Positions 1 through 8,718 of a stretch of 64,000 nucleotides of DNA are shown in pieces. The number at the start of each line of letters is the position of its first letter. Position 1 is the stretch's first letter. The notes beneath the pieces are model-generated. The model worked only from the letters and a program-made list of their open reading frames with translations. It ran no database searches and had not been told where the DNA came from. The DNA is from Flavobacterium azooxidireducens. GTDB lineage: Bacteria > Bacteroidota > Bacteroidia > Flavobacteriales > Flavobacteriaceae. The position numbers and the translations under genes are program-made. The stretch spans positions 1,984,001 through 2,048,000 of the forward strand of contig NZ_CP096205.1 of assembly GCF_023195775.1 (NCBI RefSeq), in the 5' to 3' direction.

Positions 1-2754
1 TTATTTTTAAGACATCTTACCTACGAGGGTGCAAAAAAACGATACGAAATAATCACTCCGGAAATTGAAGAACGTCTTGATTTTGAATTAAAAACAATTG
101 AAAACACCGGTTACCCCGGTTACTTTTTGATTGTACAAGATTTTATCAGAGCCGCTCGTGAAATGGATGTTTCGGTTGGACCCGGTCGTGGTTCGGCTGC
201 CGGTTCAGTGGTGGCGTATTGTTTATGGATTACGAACATTGACCCATTAGAATACGATTTGCTTTTTGAGCGTTTCCTGAATCCTGACAGGGTTTCGATG
301 CCCGATATTGATATCGATTTTGATGATGAAGGTCGTGGTCGCGTGATGCAATATGTGATTGATAAATACGGTTCAAATCAGGTGGCTCAAATTATTACCT
401 ATGGTAAAATGGCTACTAAATCCTCGTTGAGAGATACCGCTCGTGTGCTCGATTTACCACTTTTTGAAGCGGATAAATTAGCCAAATTAATTCCGGGAAT
501 GATGCCTGGAAAATGGAGTTTAGCCCGATTTTTATCCGATTCAATCGAAGAAGTAAAAAAAGCCGTCCGTTCTGATGAATTTGATAACATAAAAGAATTA
601 ATTGCGATTGCCAATCAAGGTGAATTAGCCGGAGAAACCATTCAACAAGCAAAAGTATTGGAAGGTTCGTTGCGAAATACCGGAATTCACGCGTGCGGAG
701 TGATCATTACGCCAAGTGACATTACAAATTTCGTTCCAGTAGCAACCGCAAAAGATTCGGATTTATATGTCACTCAATTTGACAACTCGGTGGTAGAAAG
801 TGCCGGTTTGTTGAAGATGGACTTTTTAGGATTAAAAACCCTTACGTTAATAAAAGATACAGTTAAATTAATTAAATATCGAACCGGAAAAGAACTCGAT
901 CCGGATGCTTTTCCAATTGATGATGTTAAAACCTATGAGTTATTTCAACGTGGTGAAACAGTTGGAATTTTCCAATATGAATCGGTTGGAATGCAAAAAT
1001 ACCTTCGTGATTTAAAACCAACTGTTTTTGGTGATTTAATTGCGATGAATGCCTTGTATCGTCCTGGACCATTAGAATATATTCCGTCTTTCGTTCGCAG
1101 AAAAAATGGCGAAGAAGCGATAGAATATGATTTAGAAGCCAACGAAGAATTTTTGAAAGAAACCTATGGAATCACAGTTTACCAAGAGCAGGTAATGTTA
1201 CTTTCGCAAAAATTAGCCGGTTTCTCTAAAGGTGATGCCGACGTACTTCGTAAAGCGATGGGTAAAAAGCAAAAAGATGTTTTGGATAAAATGAAATCCA
1301 AGTTCATTGATCAGGCTGTTGAAAAAGGTCATGATGCTAAAAAGTTGGATAAAATTTGGACAGATTGGGAAGCTTTTGCGAGTTATGCCTTCAACAAATC
1401 GCATTCCACTTGCTATGCTTGGATTGGTTATCAAACGGCTTATCTTAAGGCTCATTATCCTGCAGAATATATGGCAGCGGTGCTTTCTAACAACATGAAC
1501 GATATCAAACAGGTTTCGTTTTTTATGGAAGAATGCAAGCGAATGGGTATGAAAGTATTGAGTCCCGATGTGAATGAATCGTTTTATAAATTCACCGTAA
1601 ATGATGATGGTGCGATTCGTTTTGGAATGGGGGCAATCAAAGGAGTTGGAGCCGGTGCGGTAGAAACCATCGTGCAAAACCGATTGAAAGACGGAAAATA
1701 TAAATCCATTTTTGACTTAGCAAAACGTATTGATTTGCGTGCAGCGAACAAAAAAGCCTTTGAAAATTTAGCTTTAGCCGGTGGTTTTGATGGTTTTTCG
1801 GCTACGCATCGTGCACAATATTTTCATCACGATGGCGATAATATCACGTTTTTAGAAAAAGCCATTCGTTACGGAGCAAAATTTCAGGAAAATGAAAATT
1901 CTGCTCAAGTGAGTTTGTTTGGTGAAGCAAGCGATGTTCAAATTGCAGAGCCACTAGTTCCGCCTTGCGATGAATGGAGTACGATGGAAAAATTAGCTAA
2001 AGAAAAAGAAGTAGTCGGGATTTATATTTCCGGACATCCGTTAGATGATTTTCGATTTGAGATGAAATATTTCTGTAATTCAAAATTAGAATACCTTAAA
2101 AATTTAGAACAGCACGTCAACAAAACATTGTGCTTTGGCGGAATTATTACCAACGTCCAACACCGAATTGCTCAAAACGGAAAAGGTTGGGCTTCGTTTA
2201 TGTTGGAAGGTTATGACGAAAGCCACGAATTTAGAATTTATGGTGAAGAATATTTAAAATTCCGACATTTTATCATCCAAAATAATTTTACGTTTATGAA
2301 AGTGATGGTGCGTGAAGGATGGGCAAACAAAGAAACAGGTAAAAAAGGCGATCCGAGAATTACATTTCAATTGATTCAATATTTGCAAGATGTTTTGCCA
2401 CAATTTGCTAAAAAATTGACGATCCAAATGGATATTATGGCATTGCAACAAAATTTGATTGCCGAATTAAGTGCGATTTTTAAAACTTTTCAAGGTGATA
2501 ACACAGTTACGTTTGAAGTGATGGAATTAGAAAAAGTGAAGAAAGAAGTAGAAATCAAACCAGTTGTAATTGCTTCGGATGATGATTTAGACATTGAAAA
2601 TTTAGAAGATATTGAAATAGAAATCGAAGCTCCAACCGAGGAAATCCGAATGGTAACGAAGTTAAGTATGCCAAGTCGTAAACTGAAAGTTCAAATTTCA
2701 AATGAATTATTAAGTGAGTTGGAAAAAAAGCAGGTTGATTTTAGGTTGAATTAA
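1..2754 (+). CDS. dnaE: DNA polymerase III alpha subunit, 5' end missing
   Basis: Catalytic subunit of the replicative polymerase. The frame is open from base 1, so the N-terminal PHP domain and the start lie outside the window. Visible are the class C polymerase core with GPGRGSAAGS and the catalytic PDIDIDF triad near 300-320, the fingers and helix-hairpin-helix region (FNKSHSTCYAW, GIKGVGAGA), and a C-terminal OB-fold (about 2120-2270). Ends in an acidic/basic tail and TAA. About 918 residues remain of a protein that usually exceeds 1400. No neighbour in the window belongs to the replisome. The identification is secure; only the length is unknown. Confidence 0.97.
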   Translation, partial: LFLRHLTYEGAKKRYEIITPEIEERLDFELKTIENTGYPGYFLIVQDFIRAAREMDVSVGPGRGSAAGSVVAYCLWITNIDPLEYDLLFERFLNPDRVSMPDIDIDFDDEGRGRVMQYVIDKYGSNQVAQIITYGKMATKSSLRDTARVLDLPLFEADKLAKLIPGMMPGKWSLARFLSDSIEEVKKAVRSDEFDNIKELIAIANQGELAGETIQQAKVLEGSLRNTGIHACGVIITPSDITNFVPVATAKDSDLYVTQFDNSVVESAGLLKMDFLGLKTLTLIKDTVKLIKYRTGKELDPDAFPIDDVKTYELFQRGETVGIFQYESVGMQKYLRDLKPTVFGDLIAMNALYRPGPLEYIPSFVRRKNGEEAIEYDLEANEEFLKETYGITVYQEQVMLLSQKLAGFSKGDADVLRKAMGKKQKDVLDKMKSKFIDQAVEKGHDAKKLDKIWTDWEAFASYAFNKSHSTCYAWIGYQTAYLKAHYPAEYMAAVLSNNMNDIKQVSFFMEECKRMGMKVLSPDVNESFYKFTVNDDGAIRFGMGAIKGVGAGAVETIVQNRLKDGKYKSIFDLAKRIDLRAANKKAFENLALAGGFDGFSATHRAQYFHHDGDNITFLEKAIRYGAKFQENENSAQVSLFGEASDVQIAEPLVPPCDEWSTMEKLAKEKEVVGIYISGHPLDDFRFEMKYFCNSKLEYLKNLEQHVNKTLCFGGIITNVQHRIAQNGKGWASFMLEGYDESHEFRIYGEEYLKFRHFIIQNNFTFMKVMVREGWANKETGKKGDPRITFQLIQYLQDVLPQFAKKLTIQMDIMALQQNLIAELSAIFKTFQGDNTVTFEVMELEKVKKEVEIKPVVIASDDDLDIENLEDIEIEIEAPTEEIRMVTKLSMPSRKLKVQISNELLSELEKKQVDFRLN

Positions 2755-2763
2755 CGATTGTTA

Positions 2764-2796
2764 ACCTTTGTCGAAGTTCAAAACCTTGACAAAGGT
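2764..2796. repeat. REP-like palindrome, class A, copy 1
   Basis: Imperfect 15-bp inverted repeat (arms ACCTTTGTCGAAGTT and AACCTTGACAAAGGT, 13 of 15 paired) around a 3-base spacer. It lies 10 bp after the dnaE stop and 28 bp before the RAYT transposase start. It belongs to the same family as 3044-3076, 54580-54614 and 56601-56635. Confidence 0.85.
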
Positions 2797-2824
2797 GGAT
2801 TAGTACATTAAAAAAATATAAGCC

Positions 2825-3439
2825 ATGTCAAACATAATCTGTGATACGCTAGAATCCGGTCATTTTTATCATATTTATAATCGAGGAGTTAACAGTTGTT
2901 CTGTTTTTATAGATGAAGAAAACTATTTTTTCTTTTTATCAAGATTTAAAAAATACCTTTCAGATTTTATTGAAGTTTATGCTTATTGTCTAATGCCGAA
3001 TCATTTTCATTTTTTGATAAGAGTTAAAAATTTGAATTCTGATAGCTTTGTCAAAGTTCAAAACTTTGACAAAGCTTTACAAGAAAATGGACTTCATTCA
3101 AACGATTCACTGGTTAGTAAGCAATTTGCAAAACTTTTTAGTTCTTATACACAAGCTTTTAATAAAGTTCAAAATAGACATGGTGCGTTATTCGAATCTC
3201 CATTTAAGAGAAAGAGAATTGAAAATGATGAATATTTAAGAAATTTAATTTTATACATTCATCGAAACCCAATTGATTTAAATCAAAATTTTGAAACATA
3301 TAAATTCTCTTCTTACAAAGCAATTATTTCTGATTTGAGAACAGATATTAAAAAACAACTTGTTATTGAAAGATTTGATAATATGGATAACTTTATTTAT
3401 CTTCACAAAAATCCACCAAAGCTTAATTTTAACTTTTAA
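2825..3439 (+). CDS. REP-associated tyrosine transposase (RAYT, Y1_Tnp family)
   Basis: Single-strand DNA nuclease/transposase of the HUH Y1 class, 204 residues, a normal length for the family. Diagnostic motifs are HIYNRG near the N-terminus, the HUH metal site in MPNHFHFLI (about residue 60), and the catalytic tyrosine in YIHRNP (about 147) preceded by LFESPFKRKRI. RAYTs are known to be tied to repetitive extragenic palindromes; here one palindrome lies just upstream, one lies inside the coding sequence (3044-3076), and two more occur 51-54 kb away. ATG at 2825 is the first start after that upstream palindrome. No terminal inverted repeats of a classical IS are seen, as expected for a domesticated RAYT. 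The frame is intact, so it may still be active. Confidence 0.9.
   Translation: MSNIICDTLESGHFYHIYNRGVNSCSVFIDEENYFFFLSRFKKYLSDFIEVYAYCLMPNHFHFLIRVKNLNSDSFVKVQNFDKALQENGLHSNDSLVSKQFAKLFSSYTQAFNKVQNRHGALFESPFKRKRIENDEYLRNLILYIHRNPIDLNQNFETYKFSSYKAIISDLRTDIKKQLVIERFDNMDNFIYLHKNPPKLNFNF
3044..3076. repeat. REP-like palindrome inside the RAYT gene
   Basis: Perfect 15-bp inverted repeat (AGCTTTGTCAAAGTT, 3-base spacer CAA, then its reverse complement) within the transposase coding frame, where it encodes SFVKVQNFDKA. It differs from the extragenic copies mainly at the second base of each arm (G instead of C). The change is matched in both arms. Confidence 0.88.
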
Positions 3440-3526
3440 TGTGATTATTTAATTCCCATCAATTCCACAAATACATTCATAATCAAAACTAATTTTCAAT
3501 TAACACTTCATTAAGTTTTAAATTTT

Positions 3527-3534
3527 TAAATTTG
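3527..3534 (+). promoter_or_regulatory. -7 box of trxA
   Basis: TAAATTTG fits the Bacteroidota -7 consensus TAnnTTTG, 38 bp before the trxA start. No good -33 TTTG is seen at the expected distance, so this is a moderate call. Confidence 0.45.
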
Positions 3535-3572
3535 CAGTACAAATAATTGAATAGTAATTAAAAAAATATAAA

Positions 3573-3890
3573 ATGGCATTAGCAATTACAGATGCTACTT
3601 TTGATGAAGTAGTTTTAAAATCAGATAAACCGGTAGTAGTAGATTTTTGGGCAGCTTGGTGTGGACCTTGTAGAATGGTTGGGCCGGTTATCGATGAAAT
3701 CGCAACAGAATATGAAGGAAAAGCTGTTGTTGGAAAAGTTGACGTAGATGCAAACCAAGAATTTGCTGCAAAATACGGCGTTAGAAACATTCCAACGGTT
3801 TTAGTTTTTCAAAATGGAGAAGTGGTAGGAAGACAAGTTGGTGTTGCTCCAAAGAAAAATTACACAGATGCAATTGATGCATTGTTGTAA
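3573..3890 (+). CDS. trxA: Thioredoxin
   Basis: Cytoplasmic dithiol-disulfide oxidoreductase, 105 residues, the standard single-domain length with no signal peptide. The active site WCGPC lies at about residues 29-33 in FWAAWCGPCRMVGP. The cis-proline loop is RNIPTVLVF and the C-terminal helix is intact. It is monocistronic: a -7 box lies 38 bp upstream and a strong hairpin terminator follows. It converges on the kinase remnant at 3951. The two-strand context suggests constitutive housekeeping expression. A second, TlpA-like thioredoxin at 32909 is unrelated in role. Confidence 0.96.
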   Translation: MALAITDATFDEVVLKSDKPVVVDFWAAWCGPCRMVGPVIDEIATEYEGKAVVGKVDVDANQEFAAKYGVRNIPTVLVFQNGEVVGRQVGVAPKKNYTDAIDALL

Positions 3891-3911
3891 TTTTCAATCA
3901 AAATAAGTTTT

Positions 3912-3940
3912 AAGGTCTGATGAAAATCAGGCCTTTTTTT
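3912..3940 (+). terminator. trxA terminator
   Basis: Stem AAGGTCTGA / TCAGGCCTT with a 6-base loop followed by seven T. It sits 22 bp after the trxA stop, between convergent genes. Confidence 0.85.
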
Positions 3941-3950
3941 ATACTCAAAA

Positions 3951-4155
3951 TTATAATTTTAAAGTAAAAGTTGTTCCTTTACCTAGCTTAGAATCCATTA
4001 AAATTTCACAATTAATTGCTTTAGCCAAATCGCGAATCAAGTGTAATTCTAAGCCGGACTTAATTCCTACCACTTGTTTATCATCATAAAGTACTTTGAA
4101 TTGTTCTTGAGAAGCTGCCGGGCCATCATCAGAAATAAACATATAAGATTCAAAT
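3951..4155 (-). pseudogene. Remnant of a histidine kinase ATPase domain
   Basis: About 67 codons align residue for residue with the C-terminal end of the kinase at 5031-7046: ISDDGPAASQEQFKVLYDD against ISDNGPGASQEQFKALYDD, then LIRDLAKAINCEI. Similarity starts about 4 codons before the first ATG, and an in-frame stop lies a little further upstream. The N box, H box, TPRs and membrane segment are absent. The ATP-lid glycines are damaged (DNGPG to DDGPA, GLGLHL to GLELHL), so it cannot bind ATP normally. Its position, after the regulator that follows the intact kinase, suggests an old tandem duplication kinase-regulator-kinase with the second kinase nearly deleted. Confidence 0.85.
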
Positions 4156-4207
4156 TTGATAAAAAATCGCCTTTAATAGCGTAGTCTAATTAGGTATTTA
4201 AAAAATT

Positions 4208-4912
4208 TTAATTTATCGATTTTAAATCTTCTTTATAACTTCTTCCAACAGGAATGCTAAAGCCGTTATTTAAAATAATTTCATAAATTCCGATTTTTTC
4301 AATCATATTTTTCTGCACCGCGAAACTTCGATGAACCCGAACAAAAGATTGAAAGTGACTTTCTTTCAATAAATTTCCTATACTCGACAAAACACAATGT
4401 CTTTTTTGATTGGTAACTAAAAGCGTATAATCTTTCAAAGCTTCCAAATATAAAATTTCATGCAATTTAATTTTCGTTTGTTCATGACCTTCTTTAATGT
4501 AAATGGAATCTCCTCCGATACTCGATTCGTAAAGTAATGCTTTGGTTTTAATTTCCATAAATTCATTAATTCTTTCCATTGTTTTTGTAAAACGATCAAA
4601 TTTTAACGGTTTTACAATAAAATCTAATGTGTCCAATTCAAAGCTTTCAACGGCATGTTCAGGATGTGATGTGATGAAAATACAAACGGGAACTTCGTCC
4701 AGTTTTTTTCGAAGTTCAAGACCACTTAAACCGGGCATATCAACATCTAAAAAAAGAATATCAACAGTATTATTTTGACAATAATCTAACGCTGCTACTG
4801 CATTTAAAAAAGTGCCCAAAAGTTCTAAATGCGAAAAACGTTTCACAAAAGAAACCACCATTAATTGATCTATTTCGTCATCATCAACTATAATGCAGGT
4901 TAATTTTTTCAT
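4208..4912 (-). CDS. LytTR-family response regulator
   Basis: Two-component regulator of 234 residues. The N-terminal receiver domain has the acidic pocket IVDDDE, the phosphoacceptor aspartate in FLDVDMPG (about residue 55), Thr/Ser in FITSHPEHA and the conserved lysine in FIVKPLKF. The C-terminal LytTR DNA-binding domain (about 135-234) has YIKEGHEQTKIKL, ILYLEALKDYTLLV and FVRVHRSFAV. LytTR proteins bind pairs of short direct repeats about two helical turns apart. The kinase gene lies 118 bp upstream on the same strand, and a -7 box (4943-4950) suggests its own promoter too. Target genes are not known; see the repeats at 7214 and 10720. Confidence 0.93.
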   Translation of the reverse strand: MKKLTCIIVDDDEIDQLMVVSFVKRFSHLELLGTFLNAVAALDYCQNNTVDILFLDVDMPGLSGLELRKKLDEVPVCIFITSHPEHAVESFELDTLDFIVKPLKFDRFTKTMERINEFMEIKTKALLYESSIGGDSIYIKEGHEQTKIKLHEILYLEALKDYTLLVTNQKRHCVLSSIGNLLKESHFQSFVRVHRSFAVQKNMIEKIGIYEIILNNGFSIPVGRSYKEDLKSIN

Positions 4913-4942
4913 CTTTAAATAATTCTACAACTTGAGGTTATT

Positions 4943-4950
4943 CAAATATA
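4943..4950 (-). promoter_or_regulatory. -7 box of the LytTR regulator
   Basis: On the minus strand the bases read TATATTTG, an exact TAnnTTTG match, 31 bp before the regulator start. The -33 element is not clear. Confidence 0.5.
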
Positions 4951-5030
4951 AGAATTTATTTAATATTTTTAATTTGTTGATGATTTATTGCAGATTGTCA
5001 TCAAAAAAAATAATCAAATAAAAGTGAAGT

Positions 5031-7046
5031 TTATAAAATGTTGCGTTGAGATTTCGTTGAATTATCAAATGTCAATATAAAAGACGTTCCTTCTCCCAAT
5101 TTAGAATCAACTGCTATTTCACAATTAATCGCTTTCGCCAAATCGCGAATCAAATGTAATCCCAAACCGGATTTTATTCCAACTACTTCTTTGTCATCAT
5201 ATAGTGCTTTGAATTGTTCTTGTGAAGCACCCGGACCATTATCGGAAATAGTTAAATAAGATTTTCCATTCTCTTGCCAAGCTTTACAAATAATGGTTGG
5301 TTTTGGAGTTGTGGTAAAAACATTGATTGCGTTGCTGGTTAGATTTCGAATAATAGTTTTTAAATAATTTTCATCCGTAAATAATTCAACAGCATCCGGA
5401 TTTTGATAATCAAAAGTAATGTTTTGATAACCTGAAAACACTTTTTTGTTGTCTTCAAATAATTGATTCACGCTAACTTTTTTTGGTTCTGGTTTGAAAT
5501 TTTCCATCTGACCTTTGCTCCACAATAAAATATCTTCCATCGAAGAAAGTAAGTTTTCTGCCCCCGAAATAGTTTTGTTTTGCATTCGATTTTTGGTCGC
5601 TTCATCCATCAATTCCGGATTGTCTTTTTGCAAATGCAGAAAGTGAATTAAATTGGCAACCGGACTTCGTAAGTCGTGATTTAAAATTGAAAAAAATCGG
5701 GTTTTTACTTTATTTGCTTGATCTAATTCAGAATTTAAAAGTTGTAATTTTTGATTGGTTTTTTGTCTGTTTCTACTTTGGTAAAAAAGCAGACTTCCGA
5801 TAATTCCCAAAAGTAAAATCCCACCAATATAAATCCATTTTTGTTTTTCTTTGGTTTCTAAAGTGAGTTTGTTGAGTTGAATTTCTTTGTCGCGAAGTTG
5901 AATTTCTTTTTGAGATTCAAGTTTGGCCAAACTATTTTTTATTTCTTGAGAATTAAGTGAATCATTCAGCAAATTTGATTTTTCTAAGTAAAAAAAAGCT
6001 TTTTCATAGTCTTTTTTGATACTGTACAGTCGTGATAACGATTTGTTTAATTCAATTAAATTTATCAAATCATTTATATTTTCTGCTTTTTCGATCGTTG
6101 AAGTTAAATGTTTTTCTGCATTTAATAAATAGTTAATTTTTTTTGTACTATCTGATTCCGCATCATACATTGAAAGATACAGAATTCCAATCATTCCATT
6201 ATTATGAATATTCATTGGGTTTACTTGATGTTGATCCCACATATCTCTAGCTTCAAGTCTCATTTGTAGAGCTTCGGCATTTGGTTTCAATTTTGCCCAA
6301 TTGGTTAAAATCCAAGCAATTTCAAATTTTTGATTATTTGCTTTTGTGCCTTTATAACTTTTTTCAAAAAAATGATTGGCATTAACAGTATCCTTTAAAA
6401 GTCTATATGTTTCTGCGATGCCCATATAACTAACATTTATTCTATTTTCTTTTTTTGAAAGAAGAGCATATTTAACACATTTTTTGGCTTGAACCAGTGC
6501 TTCGTTATACTTGTGTTGATCCAAATAATACATGCTAAGTGCGTTTGCACTATCTGTAATTAATGTATAGTCTTTGCTTTGCTCTGCAAATTCTTGAGCC
6601 AATAGTGCATATTTTAACTGATTACTAAAATCGGATTGCATTTGATAAACGATTGATTTTAGGTAATAAGCTCTGGCTAATTTGTTTTTTAAAGGCGAAT
6701 TTTTAAAAATCGAAATAGACTTTGTTAGGTAATACGACGAAGAATCGTGTTCTGCTTTTATAATGTAAATATGACCAAGGATTAAATAACTTTCTCCAAC
6801 ACCAAATTCACGTTTATGTTTTTTGCTGAATTTTACATTTTTGTGTAAGTGAGTAACAGCATCATCCAAAGAAATATGATTCTTAATGTTAATAGCAATG
6901 GTATTATTGATTTTGATGATCGAATCAATGTTTTTTTCAGTTTGTAAAATTAATTTTAAAGAGTCAATAGTTTTTATACCATCATTTTGACCGAACAAAA
7001 CAGCGGTAAAAAAAATAAAACTAATGATAGTAATGCTCTTCATCAT
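5031..7046 (-). CDS. TPR-containing sensor histidine kinase
   Basis: Partner kinase of the LytTR regulator, 671 residues. Order of domains: signal peptide (MMKSITIISFIFFTAVLFGQ), periplasmic TPR-like helical repeats to about 390, a short coiled coil, one membrane segment (about 404-422, WIYIGGILLLGIIGSLLF), a HisKA domain with the phospho-histidine in FFSILNHDLRSP (about 455), and an HATPase_c domain with N box LTSNAINVF, G1 SDNGPGAS and G2 KSGLGLHLI. The stimulus is unknown. TPR-HK plus LytTR pairs are common in Bacteroidota. The start has two adjacent ATG codons; either gives the same signal peptide. A -7 box TATATTTG lies at 7179-7186 on this strand. Confidence 0.92.
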   Translation of the reverse strand: MMKSITIISFIFFTAVLFGQNDGIKTIDSLKLILQTEKNIDSIIKINNTIAINIKNHISLDDAVTHLHKNVKFSKKHKREFGVGESYLILGHIYIIKAEHDSSSYYLTKSISIFKNSPLKNKLARAYYLKSIVYQMQSDFSNQLKYALLAQEFAEQSKDYTLITDSANALSMYYLDQHKYNEALVQAKKCVKYALLSKKENRINVSYMGIAETYRLLKDTVNANHFFEKSYKGTKANNQKFEIAWILTNWAKLKPNAEALQMRLEARDMWDQHQVNPMNIHNNGMIGILYLSMYDAESDSTKKINYLLNAEKHLTSTIEKAENINDLINLIELNKSLSRLYSIKKDYEKAFFYLEKSNLLNDSLNSQEIKNSLAKLESQKEIQLRDKEIQLNKLTLETKEKQKWIYIGGILLLGIIGSLLFYQSRNRQKTNQKLQLLNSELDQANKVKTRFFSILNHDLRSPVANLIHFLHLQKDNPELMDEATKNRMQNKTISGAENLLSSMEDILLWSKGQMENFKPEPKKVSVNQLFEDNKKVFSGYQNITFDYQNPDAVELFTDENYLKTIIRNLTSNAINVFTTTPKPTIICKAWQENGKSYLTISDNGPGASQEQFKALYDDKEVVGIKSGLGLHLIRDLAKAINCEIAVDSKLGEGTSFILTFDNSTKSQRNIL

Positions 7047-7213
7047 ACTTTTTCCTGCTTATGATTTTCATACAACAATCATAAAAATTTGTTCCTAATT
7101 GATTTAATAAAATTTGAATATGTCCTTGTTTATCAACATAAACTAAGTTTATTATTATCGATTGAACTTGGGATTATCCAAATATAGGATTTTTTTGTTA
7201 CAATTTCTTGTCG

Positions 7214-7243
7214 TTAGTCTATTTAAAATGTTGTTAGTCTATT
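7214..7243. promoter_or_regulatory. Direct-repeat site between the kinase and a lipoprotein gene
   Basis: TTAGTCTATT occurs twice with starts exactly 20 bp apart (7214 and 7234). A matching pair lies at 10720-10749 upstream of another lipoprotein, inside a conserved leader of about 95 bp. The spacing of about two turns is the geometry used by LytTR regulators. It lies just upstream of the kinase -7 box on the other strand, so it could serve either direction. Confidence 0.5.
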
Positions 7244-7308
7244 GATTGTTTTTATTGAAAGTTTAAAGCTTCAACTTTGAATTCAAATTATTTAAGCAAC
7301 CTCAAAAT

Positions 7309-8060
7309 ATGAAAACTTTATTAAAAGCAATTGTTATATTTCTAACTCTAACTTCAATACTATCTTGTTCAAACGATGATTCTCCAGCAGAAATTCCGGC
7401 CGAAAAAAAATGTTAACCCGTATTGACGGCTCTGGAGGAATGAGTTTTAATTCGCGAGTCGAATATAATCCAGACAAAACAGTTAAGCAACTTCGCTTAG
7501 AATCAACTTTTATATTTGATTTTTTATATGAAAATGATCAGATAACAACCATCCAATTAACAGTTAACGGTGAATCAAGAACCTATAATTTTACTTATAC
7601 GCTGGGTGGCAAAATAGCGTCATATGATGATGGAGAAGAACTTGTTCAGTTACTCTACAACCCTGCCAATAATTCATACAGTTTTTCAACAAATGATGAT
7701 TATGATATTACCATTACGCTCACGCAAGACGGAGATATTAAACAATATGAATTGGAAGATAATTTTTCTAATCAAGGGTCAGGTTCTGCTGTAGTCTTTT
7801 ATGATGATGCCAAAAAAGGATCAATGACAAACAGCAATCCGATAAATCTTCACCTCGGTATTATTTTTAAGAGTCCTTTAGCTATGCAATATCTATTTCC
7901 ATATTCTAAAAAACCAATTGAACTTATGAGCACTTCACAAGGAGTTAGTTTAGAATATAATAACACGTATGACAGTCAAGGTTTTATTAAGTCGATGACT
8001 ATGTTAGCGAATGGTGAAGAAGCAGGAACCTCAAATTTTATATATACATCCATTGATTAA
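7309..8060 (+). pseudogene. Lipoprotein gene split by a poly-A frameshift
   Basis: ATG at 7309 encodes a clear lipoprotein signal (MKTLLKAIVIFLTLTSILSC followed by SNDDSPAE) but stops at 7414-7416. The rest continues from 7410 in another frame for 216 residues, beginning MLTRIDGSGG. The switch lies in a run of eight A (7403-7410); a ninth A would join the two parts into one protein of about 250 residues. So this is a recent frameshift, a slippage-controlled gene or a sequence error. The body has beta-rich FxYTLGGKIASYDDG-like segments but no domain I can name. The leader is shared with the gene at 10813. Confidence 0.8.
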
Positions 8061-8086
8061 AATAACCTCAATTAAAACATTAAAAT

Positions 8087-8683
8087 ATGAAAAATTATAT
8101 TAAAAATATCGGTTTGCTTTTTATAGCAATGGGTTTGTTTTCGTGTTCAAGTGATGATGATACAAATAATGAAACAACCTTTACAGAAGAAAATTTTTTT
8201 AACGGATATCTTCAAGCAACTGGTTTTGATGAAGAAATAGAAATTGTTGAATTACCCAATATTTTCGATGGGTCAGAATTTGGATTAGACTTTACCCCAA
8301 AAGTAAAAGGGAAAATTACAGCTTTAAAGGTCAAATTGCCTGCGGTAAATCCAACACTTAGAATTACTATTTGGAACAAAGAAACAAATACTATTCTTAG
8401 AACAGAAATAGTGAATGTAGCAACTGCCAATTCAGAATTATCTTTTGACATTCCCGATGTTGAATTGATTAAAGATAATCAATATGCAATCACGATGAAT
8501 ACAACCGATTATTTCAGCAGAAAAAACACAGCTGATGAACCTGTAAATTATCCAATTGTTGTAGGAAACATACAAATTAATGCCTTCAAATTTAATTTTA
8601 CTGCAAGTCAAACCTACCCTTCTGAAACCGGAGATGACTTTTATGATGGCGATTTATCTTTTGATTTTATACAAACAGAATAG
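8087..8683 (+). CDS. Lipoprotein of unknown function
   Basis: 198 residues with a lipobox (GLFSC, Cys at about 20) followed by SSDDDTNNE, so it is probably anchored at the outer membrane. The first residues, MKNYIK, are shared with the lipoproteins at 10813 and 11507, suggesting a common origin of the secretion signal. The middle (KVKGKITALKVKLP, RITIWNKETNTIL, ELIKDNQYAITMNT) has the alternating pattern of a DUF4082-like beta-sandwich, but I would not insist on that. It follows the frameshifted lipoprotein by 26 bp and may share its transcript. Confidence 0.85.
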   Translation: MKNYIKNIGLLFIAMGLFSCSSDDDTNNETTFTEENFFNGYLQATGFDEEIEIVELPNIFDGSEFGLDFTPKVKGKITALKVKLPAVNPTLRITIWNKETNTILRTEIVNVATANSELSFDIPDVELIKDNQYAITMNTTDYFSRKNTADEPVNYPIVVGNIQINAFKFNFTASQTYPSETGDDFYDGDLSFDFIQTE

Positions 8684-8718
8684 CTGTCGATACTTCTTTA
8701 ATTTAAAACATTTTCAAA

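Noticed and set aside
1213..1677. 154-codon minus-strand frame inside dnaE
   Set aside because: Lies completely within a well conserved gene on the other strand and has no signal, domain or start context.
4176..4190. A third LytTR-type site (GTAGTCTAATTAGG) after the response regulator
   Set aside because: Only one partial half-site, no partner at 20 bp and no promoter-like context.
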